DNA of 64,000 nucleotides from Enterobacter kobei (lineage in GTDB: Bacteria > Pseudomonadota > Gammaproteobacteria > Enterobacterales > Enterobacteriaceae): assembly GCF_001729765.1 (NCBI RefSeq), contig NZ_CP017181.1:3844001-3908000 (forward strand), in the 5' to 3' direction. Shown here piece after piece: positions 19,189 to 30,558 of the stretch (positions are counted from its first letter, which is position 1; the number at the start of each line of letters is the position of its first letter). A program made the translations under genes and the position numbers. The notes under the pieces were generated by a model, which worked only from the letters and a program-made list of their open reading frames with translations, had not been told where the DNA came from and did no database searches.

Positions 19189-20442
19189 CTATCCGCGTCG
19201 CGCCAGCGTCGCCCCGTCTGAGAAATACGCCCGAATCCCCGCCAGAATCGACTCCGCCACCTCCTGCTGGAATTTTGCCGTCTTGAGCTTACGCTCCTCT
19301 TCAACGTTACTGATAAACGCCGTTTCGACCAGTATGGAGGGAATATCCGGCGCTTTAAGCACCGCAAACCCGGCCTGCTCAACGCTGTTTTTATGCAGCT
19401 TATTGATGTTACCCAGCTTGCCCAGCACCGCTTTACCAAACTTCAGGCTGTCGTTAATGGTCAGGGACTGCACCATATCGAACATCGTGTGGTCGACGTA
19501 GCGGTCACCGCTTTTGCTCACGCCACCGATCAGATCCGAGGCGTTCTGAGTGTCGGCCAGGTAACGCGCCGCGGTACTGGTCGCGCCTTTGGTTGAGAGC
19601 GCAAACACTGACGATCCACTCGGCTGACGGCTGGTAAAGGCATCTGCGTGGATCGAGACGAAGAGATCCGCACGCTGCTTCTGCGCTTTCGCCACGCGAA
19701 CTTTCAGGGGGATAAAGACATCTTCATTGCGCGTCATGTAGGCGCGCATATTGCCCTCTTTATCAATCAACGCCTTCAGACGACGGGCAATTTGCAGCAC
19801 CACGTCTTTCTCCCGCGTATGATATTTCCCCACCGCACCGGAGTCTTCGCCGCCGTGGCCAGGATCGAGCATGATCACAATCGGGCGATCGCGCCCCGCT
19901 TTGCCCGGCTGCGGACCACTTTGCGCAGGCGGAACCTGACGTTGCAGATCGCCTTTGTTGTAATCCTCCAGCAGGGCCAGAAGCGGATCCTGAATATCCG
20001 TTGCATTGGCTGGGTAGAGATCCATCACCAGACGCTCTTTAAACGTCGCCACAGGGGCGAGAGCGAACAGCTGCGGCTTCACGTTCTGTTTAAGCTCAAA
20101 CACCATACGCACGGTTTGCGGATCAAACTGCCCGACGCGCGCCGATTTAATAAACGGATCGTCACCGCGGATCTGCGCCGCCATCCCCTTAAGCACGGAG
20201 TTAAGGTTCACGCCTTCGAGATCCACTACCACACGTTCAGGATTGCTGAGGGCAAATTGCTTATATTTCAGCACACGATTGGATTCGACCGTCACGCGCG
20301 TGTACGTCGACGACGGCCAGACGCGCACCGCCACCACCTGACTCGTGGCGGCAAGGCCGACCTGGCTGACGCTAAGCAACCACATTGCCCCGGCCCCTTT
20401 TAACAAACGGCGGCGGCTTATTGCTGAATTGGATCCCGACAT
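19189..20442 (-). CDS. amiC: N-acetylmuramoyl-L-alanine amidase AmiC
   Basis: Periplasmic zinc amidase that splits septal peptidoglycan during daughter-cell separation, activated by NlpD. The 417 residues start [18 protein letters not shown], a twin-arginine export signal (SRRRLLK at 9-15). An AMIN domain follows (about 35-145), then Amidase_3 with zinc ligands in [14 protein letters not shown] (about 192-205) and the catalytic [11 protein letters not shown] near the end. The ATG at 20442 is preferred to one at 20457, in line with E. coli. It is divergent from argA. Confidence 0.95.
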   Translation of the reverse strand: MSGSNSAISRRRLLKGAGAMWLLSVSQVGLAATSQVVAVRVWPSSTYTRVTVESNRVLKYKQFALSNPERVVVDLEGVNLNSVLKGMAAQIRGDDPFIKSARVGQFDPQTVRMVFELKQNVKPQLFALAPVATFKERLVMDLYPANATDIQDPLLALLEDYNKGDLQRQVPPAQSGPQPGKAGRDRPIVIMLDPGHGGEDSGAVGKYHTREKDVVLQIARRLKALIDKEGNMRAYMTRNEDVFIPLKVRVAKAQKQRADLFVSIHADAFTSRQPSGSSVFALSTKGATSTAARYLADTQNASDLIGGVSKSGDRYVDHTMFDMVQSLTINDSLKFGKAVLGKLGNINKLHKNSVEQAGFAVLKAPDIPSILVETAFISNVEEERKLKTAKFQQEVAESILAGIRAYFSDGATLARRG

Positions 20443-20617
20443 GCTTCTCCCGAGCAAGAAAACGAACTGATATACAAAAGTCCAGATTGACCGAAAACTT
20501 TAACGAATGACGCATAAACTGTCATCTATAAAAGGGTAAACAATTCGCTGCTAACGCACGGATTACTTATTCATTTCTGTGGGTCGCAGAAAATTTGCAC
20601 TTGCACACGCGGCCACA

Positions 20618-20656
20618 ATCGAATAAAAATACAGAAATTACGAATAAACATTCATT
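20618..20656 (+). promoter_or_regulatory. Tandem ARG boxes (ArgR operator) of argA
   Basis: Two 18-base boxes of the WNTGAATWWWWATTCANW type lie at 20618-20635 (core CGAATAAAAATACA) and 20639-20656 (core CGAATAAACATTCA). They are separated by three bases, the spacing normal for ArgR hexamer binding. They end 12 bases before the argA start, so arginine-loaded ArgR would block transcription. Confidence 0.8.
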
Positions 20657-20668
20657 AAGGGTTGTGCC

Positions 20669-22000
20669 ATGGTGAAGGAACGTAGAACCGAACTGGTCCA
20701 GGGATTCCGCCATTCTGTTCCCTATATCAACGCCCACCGGGGAAAAACGTTTGTCATCATGCTTGGTGGCGAAGCCATTGAACATGAAAACTTTTCAAGC
20801 ATCGTCAATGACATAGGCCTGCTGCACAGTCTCGGGATCCGCCTGGTGGTGGTCTACGGCGCGCGCCCGCAGATCGATGCCAACCTGGCCGCTCACCACC
20901 ACGAGCCGATTTATCACAAACATACCCGCGTCACAGATGCGAAAACCCTGGAACTGGTGAAACAGGCGGCAGGGCTGCTGCAGCTGGATATTACGGCTCG
21001 CCTGTCGATGAGTCTGAACAACACGCCGCTGCAGGGGGCGCATATCAACGTCGTGAGCGGCAACTTTATCATCGCCCAGCCCCTCGGCGTGGACGATGGC
21101 GTGGATTACTGCCACAGCGGCCGCATTCGTCGTATTGATGAAGAGGCCATTCACCGTCAGCTGGACAGCGGTGCCATCGTGCTCATGGGCCCGGTGGCGG
21201 TATCCGTGACCGGCGAAAGCTTCAACCTGACGTCAGAAGAGATTGCCACCCAGCTGGCTATCAAGCTGAAGGCGGAAAAAATGATTGGGTTTTGCTCCTC
21301 ACAGGGCGTCGTTAACGATGAAGGGGTGATTGTGCCGGAACTCTTCCCGAATGAAGCCCAGGCGCGCGTGGAAGCGCTGGAGGCCGAAGGAGATTACCAC
21401 TCCGGCACCGTGCGTTTTCTGCGTGGTGCGGTGAAGGCCTGCCGTAGCGGCGTGCGCCGTAGCCACCTGATCAGCTATCAGGAAGACGGGGCCTTACTGC
21501 AGGAGCTCTTCTCCCGGGATGGCATCGGCACCCAGATTGTCATGGAGAGTGCGGAGCAGATACGCCGCGCGACCATCAACGATATCGGCGGTATTCTGGA
21601 ACTGATCCGTCCGCTGGAACAGCAGGGTATTCTGGTGCGTCGTTCCCGTGAACAGCTGGAGATGGAGATCGACAAATTCACCATTATTCAGCGCGATAAC
21701 CTGACCATTGCCTGCGCTGCGCTCTATCCGTTCCCGGAAGAGAAGATCGGTGAAATGGCCTGTGTGGCTGTGCATCCTGACTACCGGAGCTCTTCTCGCG
21801 GAGAAATGCTGCTAGAGCGCGTGGCGGCGCAGGCGCGCCAGATGGGGTTGAGCAAGCTGTTCGTCCTGACCACGCGCAGCATTCACTGGTTCCAGGAACG
21901 CGGGTTCACGCCGGTGGATATCGATTCCCTGCCGGAAACGAAGAAAGAGATGTACAACTATCAGCGCCGTTCAAAAGTGCTGATGGCCGACCTGGGATAA
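20669..22000 (+). CDS. argA: N-acetylglutamate synthase ArgA
   Basis: Catalyses acetyl-CoA plus glutamate to N-acetylglutamate, the first and arginine-inhibited step of arginine synthesis. The 443 residues comprise an amino acid kinase-like domain (about 20-290, with [16 protein letters not shown] and [14 protein letters not shown]) and a C-terminal GNAT acetyltransferase domain (about 295-443, with [20 protein letters not shown]). It aligns along its whole length with E. coli ArgA. Confidence 0.97.
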   Translation: MVKERRTELVQGFRHSVPYINAHRGKTFVIMLGGEAIEHENFSSIVNDIGLLHSLGIRLVVVYGARPQIDANLAAHHHEPIYHKHTRVTDAKTLELVKQAAGLLQLDITARLSMSLNNTPLQGAHINVVSGNFIIAQPLGVDDGVDYCHSGRIRRIDEEAIHRQLDSGAIVLMGPVAVSVTGESFNLTSEEIATQLAIKLKAEKMIGFCSSQGVVNDEGVIVPELFPNEAQARVEALEAEGDYHSGTVRFLRGAVKACRSGVRRSHLISYQEDGALLQELFSRDGIGTQIVMESAEQIRRATINDIGGILELIRPLEQQGILVRRSREQLEMEIDKFTIIQRDNLTIACAALYPFPEEKIGEMACVAVHPDYRSSSRGEMLLERVAAQARQMGLSKLFVLTTRSIHWFQERGFTPVDIDSLPETKKEMYNYQRRSKVLMADLG

Positions 22001-22010
22001 TACGCCACTT

Positions 22011-22040
22011 GCCGGGAAGCGCTGCGCTTACCCGGCCTGC
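22011..22040. repeat. REP-like element between argA and recD
   Basis: GCCGGGAAGCGCTGCGCTTA followed by CCCGGCCTGC forms the usual imperfect REP palindrome in the 54-base gap between two convergent genes. Confidence 0.75.
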
Positions 22041-22054
22041 ATTTCGTCCCTCAT

Positions 22055-23875
22055 TCAGAGAGACTCAAAGATTGCGCCCAGCCCGCTTCGGCGTTCCGTG
22101 CGGGTGGCGATGGCCTGCATCAGCACGCGTTCATCGGTATACAGCGACAGGCGCTGACGCGCACGCGTGATGGCGGTATAGATCAGCTCACGGGTAACGA
22201 CAGGTGAAAGCTGCGTCGGCAGGATCAACGCCGCATGGTTAAACTCAGAGCCCTGCGATTTATGCACCGTCATCGCCCATGCAGTTTCATGCTCGGGCAA
22301 ACGGCTGGGCTGGAAGGACTTCACGCTACCATCCGGCATCTGGAACCAGACGCGCAACCCCTGCCCGCGATCGAGTGCAATGCCGATATCGCCATTAAAC
22401 AACCCCAGCGCACTGTCGTTGCGGGAAATCATCACCGGGCGCCCTTCATACCAGCGCGAGTGCAGGGTACGGTTGATTTTACGTTTCTGCGCCAGCAGCT
22501 GTTCCAGCCTGTCATTCAGGCCGCTGACGCCAAACGGTCCCTCCCTCAACGCGCAGAGCAACTGATATTCGCCAAACGCGGCAATCACCTGCTCCGGCGG
22601 ACGTTGCTGTTGTACGCCGGTGAGAAAATGTTGATACCCCAGCAGGGCATCATCCAGCATCGCCTGATACTCTTCCCCACTTTGCAGCGATTTTTTCTCA
22701 ATGTCGGTAAAGGTACCGTCAAACACCGCACAGGTCGTGTGCCGGTCTCCCCGGTTCACCGCCGACGCAAGCTGCCCGATGCCGGAGTCGCTGCCGAAAC
22801 GGTAGCTTTTTTGCAGCAGGCACAAGCTGTCGCGCAGCGCGCCCGCGACCGAGTGCTGTTCCGCCGCAAGGGAACACCCTGTCAGGCGGGCCAACTCCTC
22901 CGCGCGTTCCGCGGTATAACCCAGACTGGCATAGGTGCAGATATCACCCAGCACGGCCCCGGCTTCCACGGACGCTAGCTGGTCACGGTCGCCGAGGAAA
23001 ATGACCCGCGCATGAGGCGGCAAAGCATCGATCAGCCGCGACATCATCGTCAGGTCAATCATCGACGCTTCATCCACCACCAGCACATCCAGGTGTAGCG
23101 GGTTACCGGCATGGTAGCGCAGACGCTGGCTACCCGGCTGCGCGCCAAGTAACCGATGCAACGTGCTGGCTTCATTGGGAAAAAGCGCAAGCTGTTCCCC
23201 TGTGAGCGGCAATTTTTGCAGGGCACCGCCTAATGACTCCGTCAGACGTGCCGCGGCTTTACCGGTGGGAGCCGCCAGACGAATACGACACTTTTGCTCA
23301 CCGGATAACTGAATCAGCGCGGCAAGCAGTTTTGCCACCGTCGTTGTTTTCCCGGTGCCCGGGCCGCCCGAAATCACCGAGATCCGCCGCGTTAACGCCA
23401 CGGCGGCCGCCACTTTCTGCCAGTCAGTCGCGTCGTCAGAGGTAAACAGCGTATCCAGCACTTGCCGGAGCTGCGCTTCATCGCAGGGAAGCGGGGCGTT
23501 GGTCTCGCTGAAGAAGCGCGCCACCGTCAGTTCGTTACGCCAGAGTCGGTTCAGATACAAACGCTCGCCGGTCAAAATCAGTGGCGTCCCGGTATCGGTC
23601 GCGCTGACGGCAGGCGAGCGGAGTAATATCGCCTGCCAGTCCACTGCCTCACCGAGCAGCGCGAAACACGACTGCAGCGCCGGAGGCATTTTCTCATCCA
23701 CAGCCAGACGCGACAGCGGAAGGCACACATGCCCCTCGCCTGCGTCCTTACTCAGAATGGCGGCAGCGAGCATAACGGCTGGCTCCTCGCCCGCCACCAT
23801 CATGGCAAACTGCACGTCCAGGTGGCGCAATAATCGTTGTTCTACCGCCTCCAGCAATAGCGCCTGCATCGTCAT
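22055..23875 (-). CDS. recD: Exodeoxyribonuclease V alpha subunit RecD
   Basis: Fast 5'-3' helicase motor of RecBCD. The 606-residue form starts [20 protein letters not shown] at the ATG at 23875, whose ATGA overlaps the recB stop. The Walker A motif is [17 protein letters not shown] (about 166-182), the DEAS motif is in [15 protein letters not shown], and motif VI is in [14 protein letters not shown] near the C terminus. It ends the recC-ptrA-recB-recD block. Confidence 0.96.
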   Translation of the reverse strand: MTMQALLLEAVEQRLLRHLDVQFAMMVAGEEPAVMLAAAILSKDAGEGHVCLPLSRLAVDEKMPPALQSCFALLGEAVDWQAILLRSPAVSATDTGTPLILTGERLYLNRLWRNELTVARFFSETNAPLPCDEAQLRQVLDTLFTSDDATDWQKVAAAVALTRRISVISGGPGTGKTTTVAKLLAALIQLSGEQKCRIRLAAPTGKAAARLTESLGGALQKLPLTGEQLALFPNEASTLHRLLGAQPGSQRLRYHAGNPLHLDVLVVDEASMIDLTMMSRLIDALPPHARVIFLGDRDQLASVEAGAVLGDICTYASLGYTAERAEELARLTGCSLAAEQHSVAGALRDSLCLLQKSYRFGSDSGIGQLASAVNRGDRHTTCAVFDGTFTDIEKKSLQSGEEYQAMLDDALLGYQHFLTGVQQQRPPEQVIAAFGEYQLLCALREGPFGVSGLNDRLEQLLAQKRKINRTLHSRWYEGRPVMISRNDSALGLFNGDIGIALDRGQGLRVWFQMPDGSVKSFQPSRLPEHETAWAMTVHKSQGSEFNHAALILPTQLSPVVTRELIYTAITRARQRLSLYTDERVLMQAIATRTERRSGLGAIFESL

Positions 23876-26800
23876 ACCACCTCCTCTGTGCATGCAGCAA
23901 ACAGGTTATCCATTTTTTCAATCAGCTCCGCATCCGGACGGGTGCTAAAAACGCCCGACTGCGGGTCGTTAGCATCCACGCCGCGCAGGAACAGATAAAT
24001 AACGCCGCCAAAATGGTCTTCGTAACGGTAATCGGCCATGCGATGGCGCAGGTACCGGTGCAACGCCAGGGTATAGAGCTGATACTGCAGGTCGTAGCGA
24101 TGCATTTGCATCGCTGAGGCCATCGCCTGTTGGGTATAGGCTTCGCTGTTCTCACCCAGCCAGTTCGATTTGTAATCCAGCAGGTAGTAGCGCCCTTCGT
24201 GGCGGAAAACCAGGTCGATGAACCCTTTTAGCATCCCCTGAACCTGGCGGAAGTTGAGCGGTGGGCACCCGGCGGATAACGGATCGTACTCACGGATCAA
24301 CGCGTCAAGCGCGTCGGCCCTGAGCGGGCTGGCAATGGGGAGATAAAACTCCATTTCGACCTGTTTATCTTTGGCGGTCAGCTGGCTGAGGGAAATCCCC
24401 TGTGTCGTGAGCGGCGCGTGCAAAACAGCGCGGAGCCAGTCGGTGAGAACCGGCTGCCATTGGGCGTCGTAGCCGCCGCTCTGGAGCATCTTCAGCACCC
24501 ATTCTTCAGAGACCGGCTGGGTAAAATCCAGCTCTTCAAACAGGCTGTGTAAAAACGTGCCCGGCGAGGCCCCACGCGGGAACTGATGCGGTGTGAGCAC
24601 CGGTTCAGCGGGCACGCTTCCTGCGCCTGCAGCATCTACGTCCAGTTTAGGCATCAAATCCTGAGCAACGCTTTGCCCGTGCTGCTGTAAACCGGAGTAA
24701 CTGGTAACGCGCCAGTCGTCGGCAATCGTGCGGGCAACCTGGCGGGCATGCAGCTCTGACGCTCTCTCTTCCGGCGTCTGCCAGCGGCTGTTGTCGGGCT
24801 GAGACGGAATATGCAGGGCAACATGCTCTGAGCAAAGAGATTCGATGCACTGGCGCAGACCGGCAGCATCTTTGGGTTCGCCTCGCTGGATAAGCCTTCC
24901 CAGCGCACTCAGATGAAAATCACTCTCGCCGCTCTTATCGCCCCGGCGACGAAACAGCGGCGCAACGCCCAGGCTGCAGTGCCAGACCGAGCGGGTCAGC
25001 GCCACATAAAGCAGACGCAGATCTTCTGCCAGACGCTCGGCTTCGGCCAGCTCAACGCTTGACTCTGCGTTGCTGAGATCGAGTACCGCTTCAAACGACT
25101 CGCGATCGTGGTAAAAAGCCTGATCCTGCACGCGGTAATTGGCGATAAAGGGCAGCCAGACCAGCGGATATTCCAGACCTTTCGATTTGTGAATGGTGAC
25201 GATTTGCACCAGGTGTTTATCACTCTCAAGGCGCATCTGCTGGCTGGACGAATTACTGTTCGGGTCGGCAATCTGCTGCGCGAGCCAGCGCACCAGGGCA
25301 TGCTCGCTCTCCAGCTGTGTCCCCGCTTCCTGCAGCAATTCGCTGATGTGCAGAATATCGGTCAGACGGCGCTCACCGCCCGCGGTTGCGAGCATGTTCT
25401 CCGCAATGTGACGCTCTGCCATGAGCTCGCGCACCATCGCCATCACGCCGCGCTTTTGCCATTTTTCGCGGTAGCGAACAAACTCTTCTACCACGGCATC
25501 CCACGCGGCTTCGTCATTGTTGAGCACATCAATATCACGCGCATTCAGCCCGAGCATCGCACTCGCCAGTGCACTGCGCAGCGTACTTTCACGCTCTGGC
25601 GCCAGCACGGCCTGCAGCAGCCAAAGCATCTCCTGGGCTTCCAGCGTTTCAAAAACGCTGTCGCGGTTGGAAAGATAGACGGACGGAATATTCAGTAGCG
25701 TCAGGGCGTCGCGAATAAGCGCGGCCTCCTGGCGGCTTCGCACCAGCACCGTGATATCGGATGCTTTTACCGGCGCGGGTTTATCGCCCTTCCACAGCAG
25801 CGCATCTCCCCGCGCGCCTGCGCTGAGCCAGTCCCTAATCTGCGCCGCACAGTACTGGGCCATGGCATTTTGATAGTCGGCGACGCCACAGCCTTCGCCG
25901 TCCAGCAGCCAGAAGTGCATGGCGGGCTGCGTCTCACCGTTGAATTCGAAGCGCAACGAATCGTTTTTCGGGGCAAATTTGACCGGCAGAAACGGGATTT
26001 CCCGGAACATAAACGCCATATCCATGCGACTGAACAGCGCGTTAACGCTTTCCACCATGCCGGGAGAGGATCGCCAGTTGGTATCGAGCGTATAGTGCGC
26101 ATCAACCTCACTGCGGGCTTTCATGTAGGTGAAAATATCCGCACCGCGGAAAGCGTAAATGGCCTGCTTCGGATCGCCGATTAACAGCAGTGCGGTGCCG
26201 GGCTGATGGCGCCAGATACGGCGGAAAATACGGTACTGCTGAGGATCGGTATCCTGAAACTCGTCAATCATTGCGACCGGGAAGCGAGTACGAATCGCCT
26301 CTGCAAGCGCTTCGCCATTTTCGCTGCACAACGCCGCATCAAGGCGACTCAGCATGTCATCAAACCCCAGCTCGCCCCGGCGGCGCTTTTCGCGCGCCAC
26401 GGCATCGCGAATTTCCGTCATCGCACGGGTGATCATCAGATCGTTAAGCGTCAGGGGCTCCGCCAGCAGAGTTTCAATTGCCACAAACAGGGGATGTTCA
26501 GGCACAATGCCGTCGGCTTTGGTCCGCTCAACCAGGAAACGCTGTGAGAATTTCTCCAGCGCGTCCGGAAGCTGATAACCGCGCGTCTCTTCCTGCGCCC
26601 ATGCGCTGATCTTCTCGATCCATTTCCCCTGGTTGCCACGGTTGAACTTGCGTCTGTCGATCCCGGAACTCTCGATGATCGCCTCAATCTCGCCGACTGA
26701 TTCATTCCATTTTTGCTTGATGTCTGCGATTCGCGCGATGATTTTTTCATGGCGTGAGGCCAGGGTTTCATCCGCTGGCGGCGGCGATTTGATGACCGGC

Positions 26801-27414
26801 GCTTCCCCCTGAAGATAACGATCGATGGCGCGCAACAGTGCCTCTGGCCCTTTCCACAAGGCATGTACCGCTTCGGCGATATCGCGCGGTAACGGGTAGC
26901 AGTGGCGACGCCAGAAATCCGCACAGGCCTGATAGCGCAGCACGGATTCATCTTCAATGAGTTGTTGTTCAAACAGCATGCCGGATTCGAACGCATTCAG
27001 GCTCAGCATGCGCTGGCAAAACCCGTGAATGGTGAAGACGGACGCTTCGTCCATCTGCCGTTCCGCAAGGAGCAGCCACTGGGCGGCCTGCTGCTTATCA
27101 GCAATTTCTTCCAGAAGGCTCGCGTAGAGAGGGTTATCCGTACTCTGGCGCAGGCAGGCGATGCGCAGTTCGTGAATATTGGTACGAATACGGCCGCGCA
27201 ACTCAGCGGTGGCGGCCTCGGTAAAGGTCACGACCAACAGCTCTTCAACGCTCAAAGGGCGCGGAAAAGCAGCGTTACCGCCAAGCCCTAACAGCAGGCG
27301 CAGATAGAGCGCGGCAATGGTAAACGTTTTTCCCGTTCCCGCTGAGGCTTCAATCAATCGTTCACCCTGTAGAGGTAAACGTAAGGGATCAAGGGACTCA
27401 GCGGTATCGGTCAT
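23872..27414 (-). CDS. recB: Exodeoxyribonuclease V beta subunit RecB
   Basis: 3'-5' helicase and sole nuclease of RecBCD; it processes double-strand breaks, responds to Chi and loads RecA. Its length of 1180 residues equals E. coli RecB. Walker A is [20 protein letters not shown] (about 23-42) and the UvrD-type motif II is [16 protein letters not shown]. The nuclease motif [20 protein letters not shown] contains Asp1080 and Lys1082 at exactly the E. coli positions. It overlaps both neighbours by four bases (ATGA). Confidence 0.97.
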   Translation of the reverse strand: MTDTAESLDPLRLPLQGERLIEASAGTGKTFTIAALYLRLLLGLGGNAAFPRPLSVEELLVVTFTEAATAELRGRIRTNIHELRIACLRQSTDNPLYASLLEEIADKQQAAQWLLLAERQMDEASVFTIHGFCQRMLSLNAFESGMLFEQQLIEDESVLRYQACADFWRRHCYPLPRDIAEAVHALWKGPEALLRAIDRYLQGEAPVIKSPPPADETLASRHEKIIARIADIKQKWNESVGEIEAIIESSGIDRRKFNRGNQGKWIEKISAWAQEETRGYQLPDALEKFSQRFLVERTKADGIVPEHPLFVAIETLLAEPLTLNDLMITRAMTEIRDAVAREKRRRGELGFDDMLSRLDAALCSENGEALAEAIRTRFPVAMIDEFQDTDPQQYRIFRRIWRHQPGTALLLIGDPKQAIYAFRGADIFTYMKARSEVDAHYTLDTNWRSSPGMVESVNALFSRMDMAFMFREIPFLPVKFAPKNDSLRFEFNGETQPAMHFWLLDGEGCGVADYQNAMAQYCAAQIRDWLSAGARGDALLWKGDKPAPVKASDITVLVRSRQEAALIRDALTLLNIPSVYLSNRDSVFETLEAQEMLWLLQAVLAPERESTLRSALASAMLGLNARDIDVLNNDEAAWDAVVEEFVRYREKWQKRGVMAMVRELMAERHIAENMLATAGGERRLTDILHISELLQEAGTQLESEHALVRWLAQQIADPNSNSSSQQMRLESDKHLVQIVTIHKSKGLEYPLVWLPFIANYRVQDQAFYHDRESFEAVLDLSNAESSVELAEAERLAEDLRLLYVALTRSVWHCSLGVAPLFRRRGDKSGESDFHLSALGRLIQRGEPKDAAGLRQCIESLCSEHVALHIPSQPDNSRWQTPEERASELHARQVARTIADDWRVTSYSGLQQHGQSVAQDLMPKLDVDAAGAGSVPAEPVLTPHQFPRGASPGTFLHSLFEELDFTQPVSEEWVLKMLQSGGYDAQWQPVLTDWLRAVLHAPLTTQGISLSQLTAKDKQVEMEFYLPIASPLRADALDALIREYDPLSAGCPPLNFRQVQGMLKGFIDLVFRHEGRYYLLDYKSNWLGENSEAYTQQAMASAMQMHRYDLQYQLYTLALHRYLRHRMADYRYEDHFGGVIYLFLRGVDANDPQSGVFSTRPDAELIEKMDNLFAACTEEVV

Positions 27415-30293
27415 TCTTTCTTACTCCAGGGCATTGATTGCTGCAGCGCGCTGACGCTCTTCCAGACTTTCCAGCCTTGCGGATTCACGTACTCCGTTTT
27501 CCCGTTCTGGCTACCGGAAACCTGAGACAGAATGGTGATGCCCTGCGGCTTAATCACGGCCTGATGGAAGAAGTCCGCAACCTTCTGCGGCGTCAGCTGT
27601 TTTATCTCGGCCACTACTTTATCACGCGAATCAAATTTCATATTACCGCGATCAAAATCTTTGCTCAGCTGCGACGCCTCTTCGCCCAGCGTCTGCGGCG
27701 GCTGCATCACCTGCGCAATGACGGCCTGCTGGATCTGGGAAAATTCTTCCGGCTTCATGGCCCGCAGCTTTGCTTCCACCTGCGGGAAGAACGCCTGATA
27801 GCGCTGCCAGAGATAGGCCGGTTGTTTATCGCTGCTTTGCAGCAGGAAGCCCAGCCCCCACTGACGGCCAACGTTCATCGAGAAAGCAAATACCGCGTAG
27901 CCAAGCTGCTCTTCCGTGCGCAGTTGGTTATAGAACCACGGTTGAATAATCTGCCCCAGCACCGCGCTCTGTGCGGACCCGGAGAATTCGTCATAGCCCG
28001 TGGGCACAAACACTGCAGCCAGCGCGGAATCGGTACTGCTCCCCGCTTTTTCAAAAATCACATTCTGTTTTTTCTCAACCAGCACGTCCTGATTACGACA
28101 CCACTCGTCGCCTTTCGAACCCAGCTGAGTGCGGACATTCTCTGCCAGCGTTTTAGCCTGATCCTCGCTCATGTTACCGACGATAAGGAACTCAGGACGC
28201 GTGTTAGTTTTCAGCGCATCACGGTAAGCCAGCACCTCTTTTAATGAGATAGATGGCAGCAATGCCCGGCGTTCTTCACGCTGGAAATACGGGATTTGCG
28301 ACAGCATTTGCGCTGGCATCAGCGCCTGATCGTAGGCTTTGCCCTTTTCCGCAGAATCCATCATCTGCGCATACCAGGACTTGGCCTGCTCAAGCTGCTC
28401 TTCCGTCGGCGTATAGCTAAAATAGCCCTCCAGCAGTGCCTGGAACAGCTGAGGCAAACGCTGGGTATAGCCATTTGCATTCAGCATCAAACCATTGTTG
28501 GCATTGGTGGAGAAGCTGATCCCGCCAACGGCTGCCTGGTTGCTAAGCTGATCGAGCGCGATACCCGCGAGATAGTCATTCAGCGCGAACATCACCTGAT
28601 TTTTGGCACTATTCATCGCTTTCGGATTACGCAGCACCACGCTGACATCCACCTTTGGCTCGCTCGCGAAATAACGGCTTGGGGTATACACCACGCGCAG
28701 CGTCGGCTCATCGACAATGAGCTGGGGGTGCGGATAATCCTTAGTGGTTTTGATAAGCGTAAAATCATCCGGAATGTAAGGGTTCAGTTCCGGCAACGTC
28801 AACGCAATCTCTCCAGCCTTCTTTTGCCAGGCAGCGAAGGTCTGGTCGCCGATCTTGTCTACCTGATAAGGTGCATCGACAAAGTAGGCGGTTTTGTTAT
28901 GCGGTTCGTTCGGGCTGATGTACCAGATACGGGCATTCTGCGGGGTCATCATCGCCAGGCGCGCTTTTAACGCCGCCGCATCATAGCGATCGGCAATATT
29001 GACCGCATCGAGGGTGTGTTCCACCGGCACGCGGATCATGGTATCCGCCAGCCACTCCACATAATCCATGTCGCGGGTGATGGACGGGTAACGGAAATCG
29101 AGATCCAGCACATGAGCGAGTTCATCAAAATAGCGCTTATCGACGCCTTTCTCACGCAGCAAAGAGAGGTAGCTGAAGATAGCGGCAACCACTTCATCAC
29201 GGTTGGCCTGCCCTTTGTCGGTCAGGGTGGCGGAGATTGCCAGCACGCCGCTGTTGCCGTTTACAACAGGATCGGAATCGGCGCGAATCCCTTCCACCAG
29301 CCCCTGTTTTTGCAGCCAGTCGGATAATGTTCCCGGACTGCGGTTACCAATCAGGTAGGTCACCAGCTCGTCGGTTTTGCTGCGAAACTGTGCGGTGTTG
29401 TTATCAATGCGGAACTCAACGCGCAGCACCTTGCGGGGCATGGCAGGAACGTAGTGGATGACGATCCCTTTTTGCGCGTCCGTGACAACCGGCACGTCAA
29501 TCTTGGGCAGGTCGATATTTTTATTTGGCACCCGGCCAAACGTTTTTGCCGCCAAACCAGCCAGTTCAGGCAGCGGTTTGTTGCTGTAAATAACCGCCTT
29601 CATCAGGTTGGCTGAGTAGTATTTGTCGCGAAACGCATGCAGAGCATCAATGACCGGGCTGCCGGGTTTATCGCTGAGCGTCTCCAGATTGCCGCCCGAG
29701 AAGCGTGCACCTGGGTGCGCCGGGTTGATCGTCTCAGCGCTGACCTGCGCCATACGCATACCGTCTCGGGTACGGGCCATCGTCAGTTCGGCATTCACCG
29801 CATTGCGTTCGCGATCGGCGTACTTTTTATCCAGCAGCGGCGCGGCGATAGCATCCGCAAGACGATCAACCGCCCCGTCCAGCGCGTCATTTTCGACTTC
29901 GAGATAAAAGGCCGTGCGGTAAGGTGCCGTGCTGGCATTGTGGCTGCCGCCATGCATTTTTAGAAATTCGGACAGGCTATCCGGCTGCGGATACTTCTTT
30001 GACCCCATTAACGTCATGTGTTCGAGGTAATGCGCCAGCCCCGGATGAGCCTCAGGATCTTCCAGCGATCCAATTGGCACGACCAATGCCGAGAGGGATT
30101 TCACCGCCTGCGGATCGGAAACCAGCAGCACGGTCATGCCGTTATCAAGCCGGATCGCCTGATACTGCCGGGTGTCTTTTTCGCTCTTACGGATAGTGTC
30201 CTGAACGGGTTGCCAACCGGAGTCTGCCTGAGTGAAGGGAGCCCAAAGGGCGATAAACAAAACAAACGCTTTGAACACGGTGCTGCCTGGCAT
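27411..30293 (-). CDS. ptrA: Protease III (pitrilysin) PtrA
   Basis: Periplasmic zinc peptidase of the M16 (inverzincin) family that degrades small proteins and peptides. It is 960 residues from the ATG at 30293 (MPGSTVFKAFVLFIALWAPF), which gives a proper signal peptide cleaved after TQA. A longer frame reaches 30371 but lacks a signal peptide at its start. The inverted zinc motif HYLEH lies in GLAHYLEHMTLMGSKKYP (about residues 85-102), with the distal glutamate in NAVNAELTMAR. It sits between recC and recB, as in E. coli. Confidence 0.95.
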   Translation of the reverse strand: MPGSTVFKAFVLFIALWAPFTQADSGWQPVQDTIRKSEKDTRQYQAIRLDNGMTVLLVSDPQAVKSLSALVVPIGSLEDPEAHPGLAHYLEHMTLMGSKKYPQPDSLSEFLKMHGGSHNASTAPYRTAFYLEVENDALDGAVDRLADAIAAPLLDKKYADRERNAVNAELTMARTRDGMRMAQVSAETINPAHPGARFSGGNLETLSDKPGSPVIDALHAFRDKYYSANLMKAVIYSNKPLPELAGLAAKTFGRVPNKNIDLPKIDVPVVTDAQKGIVIHYVPAMPRKVLRVEFRIDNNTAQFRSKTDELVTYLIGNRSPGTLSDWLQKQGLVEGIRADSDPVVNGNSGVLAISATLTDKGQANRDEVVAAIFSYLSLLREKGVDKRYFDELAHVLDLDFRYPSITRDMDYVEWLADTMIRVPVEHTLDAVNIADRYDAAALKARLAMMTPQNARIWYISPNEPHNKTAYFVDAPYQVDKIGDQTFAAWQKKAGEIALTLPELNPYIPDDFTLIKTTKDYPHPQLIVDEPTLRVVYTPSRYFASEPKVDVSVVLRNPKAMNSAKNQVMFALNDYLAGIALDQLSNQAAVGGISFSTNANNGLMLNANGYTQRLPQLFQALLEGYFSYTPTEEQLEQAKSWYAQMMDSAEKGKAYDQALMPAQMLSQIPYFQREERRALLPSISLKEVLAYRDALKTNTRPEFLIVGNMSEDQAKTLAENVRTQLGSKGDEWCRNQDVLVEKKQNVIFEKAGSSTDSALAAVFVPTGYDEFSGSAQSAVLGQIIQPWFYNQLRTEEQLGYAVFAFSMNVGRQWGLGFLLQSSDKQPAYLWQRYQAFFPQVEAKLRAMKPEEFSQIQQAVIAQVMQPPQTLGEEASQLSKDFDRGNMKFDSRDKVVAEIKQLTPQKVADFFHQAVIKPQGITILSQVSGSQNGKTEYVNPQGWKVWKSVSALQQSMPWSKKE

Positions 30294-30320
30294 TACGACC
30301 TCTTTATCACGGCTATCCCC

Positions 30321-30437
30321 GTCATACTTCAAGTTGCATGTGCGTTGGCTGCGTGCGTTCACCCCAGTCACTTACTTACGTAAGCTCCAGGGGATTCACA
30401 CCCTTGCCGCCTTCCTGCAACTCGAATTATTTAGGGT
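30321..30437 (-). repeat. ERIC (intergenic repeat unit) element
   Basis: On the minus strand it contains GTGAATCCCCTGGAGCTTAC followed by GTAAGTAAGTGACTGGGGTG, which is the conserved core of the enterobacterial repetitive intergenic consensus. Outer arms with AAGTTGCA/TGCAACT complete a palindrome of about 117 bases. It lies between recC and ptrA. Confidence 0.92.
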
Positions 30438-30558
30438 AAACATCATTAACACACTGCGTGCTGGACACGCCAACATCTCTTTATTGGGGGTACATCAGTC
30501 CGTGATAAGAAGTGCATCATAAATGAACACCCCATACTGCGCAATTTTTATACAGCGC

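Noticed and set aside
22235-22978. A 247-codon plus-strand frame opposite recD
   Set aside because: It lies wholly within recD, whose helicase motifs are intact. No independent evidence supports it.
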